Shown here in pieces: positions 36,841 to 45,480 of a stretch of DNA of 64,000 bases (within the stretch, counting starts at the first letter, position 1; each line of letters opens with the position of its first letter). Made by a program: the position numbers and the translations under genes. Under the pieces are notes generated by a model, which worked only from the letters and a program-made list of their open reading frames with translations, made no database searches and was not told the origin of the DNA. The stretch is from contig NZ_LMEW01000031.1 of NCBI RefSeq assembly GCF_001426525.1, positions 123,711 through 187,710 of the forward strand, given 5' to 3'. Source of the stretch: Massilia sp. Root133. Lineage in GTDB: Bacteria; Pseudomonadota; Gammaproteobacteria; Burkholderiales; Burkholderiaceae_D.

Positions 36841-38133
36841 ATGCCGGGACGATCACATTCTGCCTCAAGTGCCACCGGGCGCGGCGCCTGCCCGGACGCG
36901 TGGTGGACGCGCGGCGATGCGCTGCGCCGCGTCGTCACGGACCTGCTCGCCGCCGAGCTGGCGCAGATGCGGCCCGGCCGGCCGGCGTCGACCGCGCTGT
37001 GGTTGCCCGAGACCCAGTTCGTGCGCGACCTGGGCGTCGATTCACTGGAGCTGATGGGCCTGGGCACGGCGCTCGTCGAGACTTTGCACCTGCAGCACGG
37101 CGGCATCGACGAGCAATTGCTCTCCCGGCCATGCAGCGGCGACTGGATCGCGAGTGCGCGGGCGGGACTGGACGCGTGCGCGGCAGCCGGCGTGGGCACT
37201 GACGAGGCTGCCCTGACGTTCCGCACGTCGGGCAGCAGCGGCAGCCCGAAGCGTTGTACGCATGCGCTCGCCATGCTGGAGCAGGAGGTGGCCGTGCTGG
37301 CGTCGCTCGTGCCGGGCCGGCGCCGTGTGCTGAGTGCCGTGCCCAGCCACCACATCTACGGCTTCCTGTTCACGGTGCTGATGCCGCGATGGCTCGCGGG
37401 CGCGGCCGAGCCTATCGAGGTGATCGACGTGCGCCGGGCCGGTCCGGCCGCACTGGCCAGCCTGGTGCGGCCCGGCGACCTCGTCGTCGCGCACCCGGGG
37501 TGGTGGGAAGCGGCCGCACGGGTCACGACGGCATTCGGCGCGGATATCGTCGGCGTGACGTCGACCGCGCCATGTCCGGATGCGCTCGCCGCTGCGCTGG
37601 CCGCCGCCGCCGGCCTGCGCCTGCTGCAGGTCTACGGCAGCTCGGAAACGGCCGGCGTCGGCTGGCGCGACCGGGCAGACGAACCGTTCACCTTGCTGCC
37701 GTACTGGTCCCGCACGGACGATCCGGCCACGCTGGTGCGCACGCTGCCGGACGGTATGCCACGGCGTTATCCGCTGCAGGATCGCCTGGACTGGTCCGAC
37801 GGCACGCATTTCCTGCCCGCGGGACGCATCGACGACGCGGTTCAGGTCGGCGGCATGAACGTGTTCCCGGCCTATGTGGCGGACGTGCTGGCCCGGCATC
37901 CGCAGGTACGGGAAACGGCGGTGCGGCTGATGCGGCCCGACGAAGGCCGGCGCCTGAAAGCCTTCGTCGTGCCGCAACCCGGTGCCGACGCCGACGCGCT
38001 GCGCGCCGATCTGCCCGCGTGGATCGCGGAACGGCTGACGGCGCCCGAGCGGCCCGCCGCGTGGACGTTCGGCCCGCGCCTGCCGCGCCAGGCCAGCGGC
38101 AAGCCGGCGGACTGGATCATCGACGCGGAGTGA
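36841..38133 (+). CDS. pcl: 4-coumarate-CoA ligase, PYP-chromophore type
   Basis: This 430-residue adenylate-forming enzyme is much shorter than plant 4CL (about 540) and matches the compact branch linked to PYP maturation, which makes p-coumaroyl-CoA for attachment to the PYP cysteine. Motifs: TFRTSGSSGSPKRCTH (phosphate loop, about 126-141), YGSSETAGVGW, AGRIDDAVQVGG and the C-terminal catalytic Lys in RQASGKPADW. The N-terminal part (about 15-105, with FVRDLGVDSLELMGLGTAL) resembles an acyl-carrier-like segment including a DSLE Ser, which is worth noting. It is divergent from pyp across 166 bp. Substrate is inferred from context and length. Confidence 0.87.
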   Translation: MPGRSHSASSATGRGACPDAWWTRGDALRRVVTDLLAAELAQMRPGRPASTALWLPETQFVRDLGVDSLELMGLGTALVETLHLQHGGIDEQLLSRPCSGDWIASARAGLDACAAAGVGTDEAALTFRTSGSSGSPKRCTHALAMLEQEVAVLASLVPGRRRVLSAVPSHHIYGFLFTVLMPRWLAGAAEPIEVIDVRRAGPAALASLVRPGDLVVAHPGWWEAAARVTTAFGADIVGVTSTAPCPDALAAALAAAAGLRLLQVYGSSETAGVGWRDRADEPFTLLPYWSRTDDPATLVRTLPDGMPRRYPLQDRLDWSDGTHFLPAGRIDDAVQVGGMNVFPAYVADVLARHPQVRETAVRLMRPDEGRRLKAFVVPQPGADADALRADLPAWIAERLTAPERPAAWTFGPRLPRQASGKPADWIIDAE

Positions 38134-38259
38134 CGCCAGCGCGCGCCGGCGGTGCTTGAGCGCATCGGCCTGGCGGCTGCGCGCACGGAATCTTGCGGCC
38201 TTGTTTCACTCCAACATCGACGGCAGCCGGCCGGACGGTGGACCAACAGATCCGAGACC

Positions 38260-38627
38260 ATGAACATCCAGATCGAAGCCAAGGACGTCGTCCTCGTCCT
38301 CGTGGGCGTGGCGCGCAGCATGGTCGCGAGCTATATCTACCGGTATCTGGAAAGCGCCAGTACCGCGTCGCAGGCGCTGGAACGGGACCTCGAGTCCGCC
38401 GACCCGGCCGTCCGCGACCGGGCGGCACGGCATTGCCTGCTGACGGCCGCGAAATTCTTCGTGTTCGCGAACATCTTCACGGTCGTGTCGGGCGGCGCCT
38501 GGATCTTCGGCAACGCCCTGTACAACCTCACGCTGCTGGTGCTGGGGGCGTCGTCGGTGATCGCCATCCTGCTGCTGTGGGTGCGTTGCGCTGGCTCGTG
38601 CGGGCACAGCAGGGGAATTGCGGCTGA
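38260..38627 (+). pseudogene. Small membrane protein, probable frameshift near 38580
   Basis: From the ATG at 38260 the frame reads a plausible protein with an amphipathic region and two hydrophobic helices (FFVFANIFTVVSGGAWIFG and LTLLVLGASSVIAILLLWV). It then continues to 38898 as low-complexity sequence lying wholly antisense to the thioesterase gene. Shifting one frame near 38580 gives ALRWLVRAQQGNCG and a stop at 38625-38627, a much more natural end before the thioesterase stop. Either the gene is frameshifted or the sequence has an indel. Function unknown. Confidence 0.5.
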
Positions 38628-38654
38628 CGCGCGCGAACGCTGCTCCGTGCCGCG

Positions 38655-39101
38655 TCAGGACGCGGCCTGCGCGTCCACCACCACCGTCATGTACGCGTCC
38701 AGGAATTCCTGCGGCATGCGACGCGGGCGGCCGCTCGACAGTTCGATGCACACGAGATCCCAGCGGCCGCGCAGCACCGTCGCGCCGTCGCGTTCGCGCA
38801 CGAGCTGGAAGCGGCGCCTCATCGCCAGCTTGCCGTCGCCCGCGACGAGCCATGTGCCGAGCACGAGCGCTTCGTCCGCAAAGGTCGGCAGCAGGTAATC
38901 GTATTCGCCGCGCCGGATCGCCATGGCGCGGTCGAGGCGCCGGTAATCGTCCAGCGACAGGCCCAGTGCTTCCGAGTGGGCCCACCCGGCCTGTTCGCAC
39001 CAGCGGACGTAGACGGCGTTGTTGGTGTGGTTCAGCCCGTCGATGTCGGCCGCTTCGGGCACGCGGGGCAGGGTGAACGGGTGCGGGTAATCCCAATCCA
39101 A
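38655..39101 (-). CDS. Hot-dog fold acyl-CoA thioesterase (4HBT-like)
   Basis: The 148-residue product has the 4-hydroxybenzoyl-CoA thioesterase signature DIDGLNHTNNAVYVRWCEQAG and a hot-dog fold length. The start is a TTG at 39101 with AAGGA at good distance; no ATG fits. It hydrolyses an acyl- or aryl-CoA of unknown identity. Its place near a coumarate-CoA ligase raises the idea that it clears surplus coumaroyl-CoA, but the two genes are not in one operon, so this is only a suggestion. Confidence 0.87.
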   Translation of the reverse strand: MDWDYPHPFTLPRVPEAADIDGLNHTNNAVYVRWCEQAGWAHSEALGLSLDDYRRLDRAMAIRRGEYDYLLPTFADEALVLGTWLVAGDGKLAMRRRFQLVRERDGATVLRGRWDLVCIELSSGRPRRMPQEFLDAYMTVVVDAQAAS

Positions 39102-39179
39102 GAAAAGTCCTTCCAGTTGCTGCGGTGCCGTCTATTCTACGTCGGCGCGCGCACAGGATGGTCTTTACGGCCGCGCTGC

Positions 39180-40046
39180 TCATGCCAGCTCCAGCAGCAG
39201 CGGCTGGTGATCGGATCCGGCCGCGGCCGTATCCACGCGGAGCCTGTGCACCCGTGGCGCCAGCGCGGGGCTGACGCAGGCGTAGTCGAATGTGCAGGGC
39301 AGTTCGGCCGAGGTGTCGTGCAGCCCCACGGTCGGCGCATGCGGTTCGCCGGGATGCGCCAGTTCCCAGGCGTCGCGCCACAGGGGGCCGCCGTCCGGCC
39401 CTGGCGCCAGCAGGCGTGCGTGGCCATCCGAGCCGGGCGCCATGTTGAAGTCGCCGGCGAGCACGGCGGCGGCGGGATGCGGCAGCGGCGCGAACGGGAC
39501 GCCGCCCGGACCGTCGGGCGCCGCCGCCGGCGCGCCGGAGACGCCCGCGTGCGCGTGCGCTTCCGCCTGGAGTGCGCGCAGATGCTCGACCTGGGCCATG
39601 CGCTGGCGCGCCGAAAAATACTCGAGGTGGATGTTCAGCACGCGCAACATGCCATCCGCCGTCGCGATGACGGTCTCGAGGGCGGCACGGGGCATCGCAG
39701 GCACCCCGGGATCGGGCGGCCAGGGCAGGGCGTGGCGGCGCACGTGGACGATGTGGCCGCGCGCGAACGTCATGCAGCCCAGGCGGCGCGGGGATCCGTC
39801 CGGGTTGCGCGTGTCGAGGGCGAAGGCGGACGCGGCGTGCAGGTGGTCGAGGCGCCGGGCGAGTCCCGCGAACTGGTTGCCGACCGGCCGGCCGTCGCGC
39901 GCGGGCAGGCCGCAACCGACTTCCTGCAGCAGCAGGATGTCGAAACGGGCACCGAACGCCAGCACGCGGTCGGCGACGCGGTCGAGGTCGGCGCCGTCGT
40001 CCGGCGTACGGGCGCATTGTATGTTCCAGGTGAGCAGTGTGAGCAT
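39180..40046 (-). CDS. Endonuclease/exonuclease/phosphatase (EEP)-family hydrolase
   Basis: This 288-residue metal-dependent phosphoesterase has the EEP motifs in order: TWNIQ, LQEV, GDFNM and SDHQPLL, supplying the metal-binding Asn/Glu, the catalytic Asp/Asn and the final Asp-His. No signal peptide, so cytosolic. A Pro/Ala-rich insert lies in the middle (about 165-185). Substrate could be DNA, a phospholipid or a sugar phosphate. RBS AAAGGA before the ATG. Confidence 0.9.
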   Translation of the reverse strand: MLTLLTWNIQCARTPDDGADLDRVADRVLAFGARFDILLLQEVGCGLPARDGRPVGNQFAGLARRLDHLHAASAFALDTRNPDGSPRRLGCMTFARGHIVHVRRHALPWPPDPGVPAMPRAALETVIATADGMLRVLNIHLEYFSARQRMAQVEHLRALQAEAHAHAGVSGAPAAAPDGPGGVPFAPLPHPAAAVLAGDFNMAPGSDGHARLLAPGPDGGPLWRDAWELAHPGEPHAPTVGLHDTSAELPCTFDYACVSPALAPRVHRLRVDTAAAGSDHQPLLLELA

Positions 40047-40167
40047 GGCCGTCCTTTCGAGATCGTCAGGCTAGCGCGGCACCAATGCCGCGGACTGATC
40101 CAGCTCAGGCGTGCGCAGCGAACCGCCGGACCGGCGTACGGTCTATGCAAATGACGGAGAGGTGACG

Positions 40168-40557
40168 ATGTACACGATGATTCTTCTGTTGTACCTGCAG
40201 CAGGGCCTGGACGTGACGCTCGACCAGGCCAACCTGCGGGGGCAGTACCTGAAGCAGGGCGAGTGCGAAACGGCAGCACGCAGGTTGCGTGGGCCGGTGC
40301 CCATTCCCCGCAATTACTCGGCGGCGTGGCAGGACGTCATGTGCATCAAGGTGAACAACAACGTCCGGGTCAACGAGATGAAGCCGGTCGACCTGTCCAA
40401 GGCGCTGCAGGCGTATGCCCCCCTGCATTGCCAGGCCGAAGGAGCATGGGAACGGATGGCCGAGCTGTGCCGCGCGCCGGAACAGCCGGGCAATGGCGAG
40501 GAAGGAGGTGGCGGCGGGGGCAGTGGCGACAGGCCGGCCAGGTCGGCAAGACGCTAG
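40168..40557 (+). CDS. Hypothetical protein with Gly-rich tail
   Basis: A 129-residue product of no recognised family. It begins with a short hydrophobic stretch (MYTMILLLYLQQG), has four Cys (QGECE, DVMCIKV, LHCQAE, ELCRAP) that could form disulfides, and ends in a low-complexity GGGGGG run. RBS GGAGAGG supports the ATG at 40168. It is convergent with the gene at 40577. Confidence 0.6.
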   Translation: MYTMILLLYLQQGLDVTLDQANLRGQYLKQGECETAARRLRGPVPIPRNYSAAWQDVMCIKVNNNVRVNEMKPVDLSKALQAYAPLHCQAEGAWERMAELCRAPEQPGNGEEGGGGGGSGDRPARSARR

Positions 40558-40576
40558 CGCGGGGCGGCACCGGTCA

Positions 40577-41407
40577 TCAGTCCTGGTTCCACACGACACC
40601 TTTGGGGCAGGCGGTGGCGCCGGCGGCGCCCGCGCTTGCCGCAGTGATCGAGCCGGTGCCCGGCATCCCGGCAAGGGGCATGCCGACGCCGCCGGCGCGG
40701 CGGCAGCGCACGCGGTTGCCCTGGCGGAAGCGGTAGATGACCACGCCGTCCGGCGACGTGTACGTGTCCGACTGCCAGGTCAGCGTGCGGTCGATGTAGG
40801 CGGCCTCGACGCCGCGCTGGAAGCGCGCCGCCGGGGTATCCGCTTCGGTCGGCACGCCCGGTTTGCCCTTGCGGAGTTCGCGGTCGATGCGTCCGGCCTG
40901 CTGCTTCGCGAGACCAGCCACGAAGCCGCCTTGCGCGGGGCGTGCGCCCGCGCGCGCGTCCATGTTTGGGGCGACCGGCTGGGCCGTGTCGATGGGGTTG
41001 GGCGCGAGCGCATCCGGCGTCGATGGTGCGGCGGCGGGCGCGGCGTCGGCAGGTACGTCGACAGGTACGTCGGCATGCGGGCCGCGCCGGGTGGCATGCT
41101 GGATGTCGTCGTCATCGGCACGGTGCACGGGTTCGGGCTGCAGCGCGGGCGCGGCTATGGAAGGTGGGGCCGGCAGGGACGGCTCGGGCAGCAGGTGCAC
41201 GTCGGCGTCCAGCGGCGGCCGCGCTGGCTGAGCACGTTCGGTTTGCAGGAGGATCGTCACGGCCCGGGGCGGGCGGAGGGGAAGGACGCGCCGTTCCTGC
41301 GTCCACAGGAACAGCGCCAGCAGGTGGACAGCGCACGTGACCGCCAGCACGCCGCGCCGGCGCGCGTCGAACGTGGCGTTGGGCAGCGTGTGCGCGCCGT
41401 GCCGCAT
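40577..41407 (-). CDS. Single-pass Pro/Ala-rich membrane protein, coupled to the M1 peptidase
   Basis: This 276-residue protein has an N-terminal cytosolic stub, one membrane helix (VLAVTCAVHLLALFLW), a long Pro/Ala/Asp-rich stalk (about 50-150) and a compact C-terminal domain (about 165-270) with TYTSPDGVVIYRFRQGNRVRCRR. The architecture is like TonB-type or other periplasm-spanning proteins, but no TonB C-terminal motif is recognised. It starts 2 bp after the peptidase stop (TGA-GC-ATG), so translation is coupled. Function unknown. Confidence 0.75.
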   Translation of the reverse strand: MRHGAHTLPNATFDARRRGVLAVTCAVHLLALFLWTQERRVLPLRPPRAVTILLQTERAQPARPPLDADVHLLPEPSLPAPPSIAAPALQPEPVHRADDDDIQHATRRGPHADVPVDVPADAAPAAAPSTPDALAPNPIDTAQPVAPNMDARAGARPAQGGFVAGLAKQQAGRIDRELRKGKPGVPTEADTPAARFQRGVEAAYIDRTLTWQSDTYTSPDGVVIYRFRQGNRVRCRRAGGVGMPLAGMPGTGSITAASAGAAGATACPKGVVWNQD

Positions 41408-41409
41408 GC

Positions 41410-44058
41410 TCAGTGCGCGGTCATCGCCTGCTTGATGGTGACGCAGCGCTGGGCGTCCTCCACTGCGTCGACGAGGGCGCGGCGGGTGCCGGCGGACAGG
41501 TCCTTGCCGGCGTCGGCCGCCGCTTGCAGGCGCTGGACGGCGGCCGGCGTGCAGCCGGCCGGGATCAGTGCCGCACCGTAGGCGCGCATGAAGACGGGAC
41601 CGGCCGTCTTGTCGAGCTGCGGCAGGCGTGCAAGACGCGCGCCGGCCGTCTGTTCGTCCAGGCCGTGCTGCTCGGCGGGGTACAGGTGCTGCATCGCCGT
41701 GCGCACCTTCGAGAACGGCAGCTTCGTCTGCAGGTCGTGCACGGTGTCCAGCCACTCGGTCTTGACGGCCGGGTCGGGGCGGCTGACGACGGCCGTCAGG
41801 GCGGCGGCCTGGCCGGCGTCGGACTTGTCGCGCGCCTGCTCGGCGTCGACGAGGGCCGCGGCGCCGGGGTAGTTGTAGCGGTTCAGGCGGCCGATGATCG
41901 CCCAGCGCAGGTCCTGGTTGATCGCGAGGCCGTCTACCTGTTCCTTGCCGTCGAGGAGGGCGGCGAGGCGGCGCAGCGCGTCCGGCGAGCTGGCGACGTC
42001 GACATAGGTGCCGAACCAGCGGCGCTGAAAGTTGTCGTCGCCCTTGCTCGCGAGGGTGCTCGTCCAGGCCATGTCTTCCAGTTGGCGGGTGACCGCCTGG
42101 GCGTATGCTGCCTGCGGATCCATCAGGTCGAGATAGCGCTTCGCACCAAGGACCTTGCCGAGCACGTCGCCGAGCAGTGTGTAGTCTTTTTCCTGCGGCG
42201 CATTGTTGAGTGCCGTGGACAGGAAGTCGTTGAGCGCAAGCTTGCCGTCGCGGACGCCGTCCCACAGGCTTTGCCACAGCATGGCGCGCAGCAGCGGGTC
42301 GGCAACAAAGGCCAGGTGGCTGCGTGCGCTGTCGAACGAGCGCGGATCGAGCTGGACCTTCACGAAGCCCCAGTCATCGTAGTTCGGGTACACGAGGTCG
42401 GGGCACGCCGCGCCGTTCATGGCCGGGACCGGCGTTTTAGCGCCCATGTACGTGACGGCGACGTTGCGTTCGAGCTTGTAGTCCTTGCCGTCCAGGCGGA
42501 ACGCGGCGACCTGCACGCGTTGTTCGCGCAGGGTCGGCAGGGCCTTGCTTTGCGCAGTCTGGGTGAGCGTGAAGCCGGTGACCTTGCCGGCCTTGCAGGT
42601 GTAATTCGCGGCGATCGTGTTGACGCCCGGCTGGTACAGCCATTCCTTCGTCCAGCCCGTCAAGTCGCGGCCGGCGGCCTGGCCGAGGCTGCCGATGAAG
42701 TCGTCCAGCTTCGCGTTGCGGTACTGGTATTTGACGAGGTAGTTGTGCACGCCCTTGCGGAACACGTCGGCGCCCAGCAGGTGGCGCAGCTGCATCAGGG
42801 TCGACGCGCCTTTGGAATACGTGATGTTGTCGATGTTGTCGAACGCGTTCCGGGTCGACGGCACCGGGACTTCGATCGGGTGCGTGGTGGTGCGCTGGTC
42901 CTGCGCGTAGGCGCGCTGCTTGCCGTCCGAATAAAAGGCGCGCCATGCGTCCTTGAATTCCGTGGCCTCGGCCGTCGCCAGCGTGCCCATGAACGACGCG
43001 AAGCTTTCGTTCAGCCACAGGCCGTTCCACCACTGCATCGTGACGAGGTCGCCGAACCACTGGTGCGCCATCTCGTGCATGATGACGTAGGCGAGACGCG
43101 CGCGCTGTTCGGCCGTCATGTCGGCCTTGTACATGAAGCCGCGCTCGGCGAACGTGATCGCGGCGGCGTTTTCCATCGCGCCGTACAGGAAGTCCGGCAC
43201 GAGCACCTGGTCGTATTTCTCGAACTGGTAGGGAATGCCGAAGTAATCGTCGAAGAACGCGAGGCCGGCCTTCGTGTACTTGAACCATTCGGCCGGCTTG
43301 ATCTGCGCGGCGACCGACTGGCGCGCGAACAGGCGCATCGGGTATTTGCCGCTCGTGTCTTCCCACATCTTGTAGGGACCGGCGTGCATCGAGAAATTGT
43401 ACGGACTCAGCTTCTTGGTCTTCGCGAACGTCCAGCGGCGCAGGTCGCCGGCCGGGGCGACGTTCGTCTCGCGCGTGGTCGAGATCACCTGCCAGTCGGC
43501 CGGGACGCTCACGGTCACCTGGTACGTGGCCTTCAGGTCGGGCTGGTCGAACACGGCGAACATCTGGTGCGCGGCGGCCGGTTCGAAATGCGAATACGTG
43601 TAGACGCGGCCATCGACGGGATCGACCATGCGGTGCAGGCCTTCGCCGTTCGTGCTGTGCGGACGTTCGTAGGCGACGACGACGGTGTTGCGGCCCTTGA
43701 CCAGATCCTGGGCGGACAGCGTGATGAACCAGCCGTTGTAGCGCGGCGTGACGGTCTTGCCGTTGACGGTCAGCGACTTGATCGTCGCCTTGTCGAGGTC
43801 GACGGTGAGCGGGCTGTCCGCATCCTTCAGGTCGAACGTCAGGGTCGTCGTACCGCTGAACGTCTCCTTGCCGGTGAGCGTGAAATCGAGCAGGTAGTCG
43901 ACGTTGGACACGCGCGCCGAGCGGGCGGCCGCGTCGAGTTGCGACAGGTAGGCGTTGTCCGCACGAGCCGGGGTGGTGGCGTGGACGGCAGGGGATGAGG
44001 CAAACGCCAGCGCGGTGGCGACGGCGAGCGGCAACAGGCGGGGGTGGCAGGTCTTCAC
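41410..44058 (-). CDS. pepN: Exported M1-family aminopeptidase
   Basis: This 882-residue zinc aminopeptidase removes N-terminal residues from peptides. It carries a signal peptide (about 1-27), the substrate-anchoring GAMEN motif, the HEMAHQWFG...NESFA zinc site (His/His/Glu, about residue 327 onward) and a C-terminal ERAP1-like helical domain. The signal peptide distinguishes it from the cytosolic PepN housekeeping enzyme. Followed by a coupled membrane protein gene. Confidence 0.94.
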   Translation of the reverse strand: MKTCHPRLLPLAVATALAFASSPAVHATTPARADNAYLSQLDAAARSARVSNVDYLLDFTLTGKETFSGTTTLTFDLKDADSPLTVDLDKATIKSLTVNGKTVTPRYNGWFITLSAQDLVKGRNTVVVAYERPHSTNGEGLHRMVDPVDGRVYTYSHFEPAAAHQMFAVFDQPDLKATYQVTVSVPADWQVISTTRETNVAPAGDLRRWTFAKTKKLSPYNFSMHAGPYKMWEDTSGKYPMRLFARQSVAAQIKPAEWFKYTKAGLAFFDDYFGIPYQFEKYDQVLVPDFLYGAMENAAAITFAERGFMYKADMTAEQRARLAYVIMHEMAHQWFGDLVTMQWWNGLWLNESFASFMGTLATAEATEFKDAWRAFYSDGKQRAYAQDQRTTTHPIEVPVPSTRNAFDNIDNITYSKGASTLMQLRHLLGADVFRKGVHNYLVKYQYRNAKLDDFIGSLGQAAGRDLTGWTKEWLYQPGVNTIAANYTCKAGKVTGFTLTQTAQSKALPTLREQRVQVAAFRLDGKDYKLERNVAVTYMGAKTPVPAMNGAACPDLVYPNYDDWGFVKVQLDPRSFDSARSHLAFVADPLLRAMLWQSLWDGVRDGKLALNDFLSTALNNAPQEKDYTLLGDVLGKVLGAKRYLDLMDPQAAYAQAVTRQLEDMAWTSTLASKGDDNFQRRWFGTYVDVASSPDALRRLAALLDGKEQVDGLAINQDLRWAIIGRLNRYNYPGAAALVDAEQARDKSDAGQAAALTAVVSRPDPAVKTEWLDTVHDLQTKLPFSKVRTAMQHLYPAEQHGLDEQTAGARLARLPQLDKTAGPVFMRAYGAALIPAGCTPAAVQRLQAAADAGKDLSAGTRRALVDAVEDAQRCVTIKQAMTAH

Positions 44059-44209
44059 GGGACTCCTTGCGAGGCTGAACGAAGGCCGCGGCTTGTGACC
44101 ACGGCCAGTAGGAATCTCACAAGAATATCATGTCAGCAATAGTAATCGTATCGGTGACGCCCGCGAATGAAGGTTTTTTTACCGCGATATATGCATGAGA
44201 AAGGAGAGA

Positions 44210-44244
44210 AATGCCCGGACGGGCAGGGTGCGCATCCGGGCATT
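44210..44244 (-). terminator. Hairpin downstream of the Old Yellow Enzyme gene
   Basis: A 10-bp stem AATGCCCGGA/TCCGGGCATT with a 15-base loop, 10 bp past the stop codon. The following minus-strand sequence is pyrimidine-rich but lacks a clean T run, so termination is probable rather than sure. Confidence 0.55.
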
Positions 44245-44253
44245 GGAGCGGCG

Positions 44254-45318
44254 TCAGCCGTTGGCCTGCAGGACCGGATAGTCCGTATAGCCTTCCGCGG
44301 TCGGCGCATAGAACTTGTCCGGACGCGGCGCGTTCAGCGGCGCATTGCGCTTCAGGCGCTCCGGCAGGTCCGGGTTCGCGATGAACCATTGACCGAAGGC
44401 GACCGCATCCGCGTCTCCGCTCGTCAGCAATTGCTCCGCACTTTCCTTCGTCAGCTTTTCGTTGGCAATGTAAACGCCGCCGAAGATCTTTTTCAGCTGC
44501 GGGCCGAGGCGATCCGCGCCGATCGCTTCGCGGGCGCAGATGAACGCGATGGCGCGCTTGCCGAGCTCGCGTGCCACGTAGCCGAACGTGTCCAGCGGCG
44601 CCGAGTCGCCCATGTCGTGGGCATCGCGACGCGGGGCGAGGTGCATGCCGACGCGGTCGGCGCCCCATACCTCGATGCACGCGTCCGTCACTTCCAGCAT
44701 CAGGCGGGCACGATTCTCGATCGATCCGCCGTACGCGTCCGTGCGCTGGTTGGTGCTGTCTTGCAGGAACTGGTCGAGCAGATAGCCGTTGGCGCCGTGG
44801 ATCTCGACGCCGTCGAAGCCGGCCTTCTTCGCGTTCTCCGCGCCCTTGCGGTAGGCGGCGACGATGGCGGGGATTTCCTCGAGCGTCAGCGCGCGCGGGG
44901 TGACGTAGGGCTTCACGGGGCGCACGAGGCTGACGGTGCCCTTCGGCTGGATGGGCGACGGCGCGACCGGCAGCGCGCCGTCCAGGAACAGCGGGTCGGA
45001 GATGCGGCCCACGTGCCACAGTTGCAGGAAGATGCGGCCGCCCGCGGCATGCACGGCGGCGGTGACCTGCTTCCAGCCTTCGACCTGTTCGTCGGACCAG
45101 ATGCCCGGGGTGTCGGCATAGCCCACGCCCATCGGGGTCACCGAGGTCGCTTCCGACAGGATCAGACCGGCCGAGGCACGCTGTACGTAGTATTCGGCCA
45201 TCAGGGCATTCGGCACGCGGCCGGCGCCCACGGCGCGCGAGCGGGTCAGCGGCGCCATGATGATGCGGTTCGGCAGCTCGAGGCTACCGACCTTGATCGG
45301 GTCAAACAAAGTCGTCAT
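44254..45318 (-). CDS. nemA: Old Yellow Enzyme-family alkene reductase
   Basis: This 354-residue FMN enzyme reduces activated C=C bonds or nitro groups with NADPH. The barrel begins FDPIKVGSLELPNRIIMAPLTRSR, has the His/Asn pair in EIHGANGYLLDQFLQD, and the FMN-binding AFGQWFIANPDLPERL near the end. It is divergent from the sugE-like gene. It may serve detoxification of electrophiles; no NemR-type regulator lies next to it. Confidence 0.93.
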   Translation of the reverse strand: MTTLFDPIKVGSLELPNRIIMAPLTRSRAVGAGRVPNALMAEYYVQRASAGLILSEATSVTPMGVGYADTPGIWSDEQVEGWKQVTAAVHAAGGRIFLQLWHVGRISDPLFLDGALPVAPSPIQPKGTVSLVRPVKPYVTPRALTLEEIPAIVAAYRKGAENAKKAGFDGVEIHGANGYLLDQFLQDSTNQRTDAYGGSIENRARLMLEVTDACIEVWGADRVGMHLAPRRDAHDMGDSAPLDTFGYVARELGKRAIAFICAREAIGADRLGPQLKKIFGGVYIANEKLTKESAEQLLTSGDADAVAFGQWFIANPDLPERLKRNAPLNAPRPDKFYAPTAEGYTDYPVLQANG

Positions 45319-45480
45319 CGGTACTCCTGTTTCGTTGATCCGCCGCGTTCGTGCGGCGAAAGAGGGCATCTTAAAGCAGGGTCGGAAATCCTGCAGAGGA
45401 CGGCTCGATTTCGCCCTGCCGGCGCGGCGTCGCCGGACCGCTGCTATACTGGCCGGTTTTTCGTCGGGCAGGAGCAATCG

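Noticed and set aside
45421..45480. Guanidine riboswitch before the SugE-like exporter
   Set aside because: The likely transcript start leaves about 25 nt of leader and no ACGR-loop hairpins are seen.
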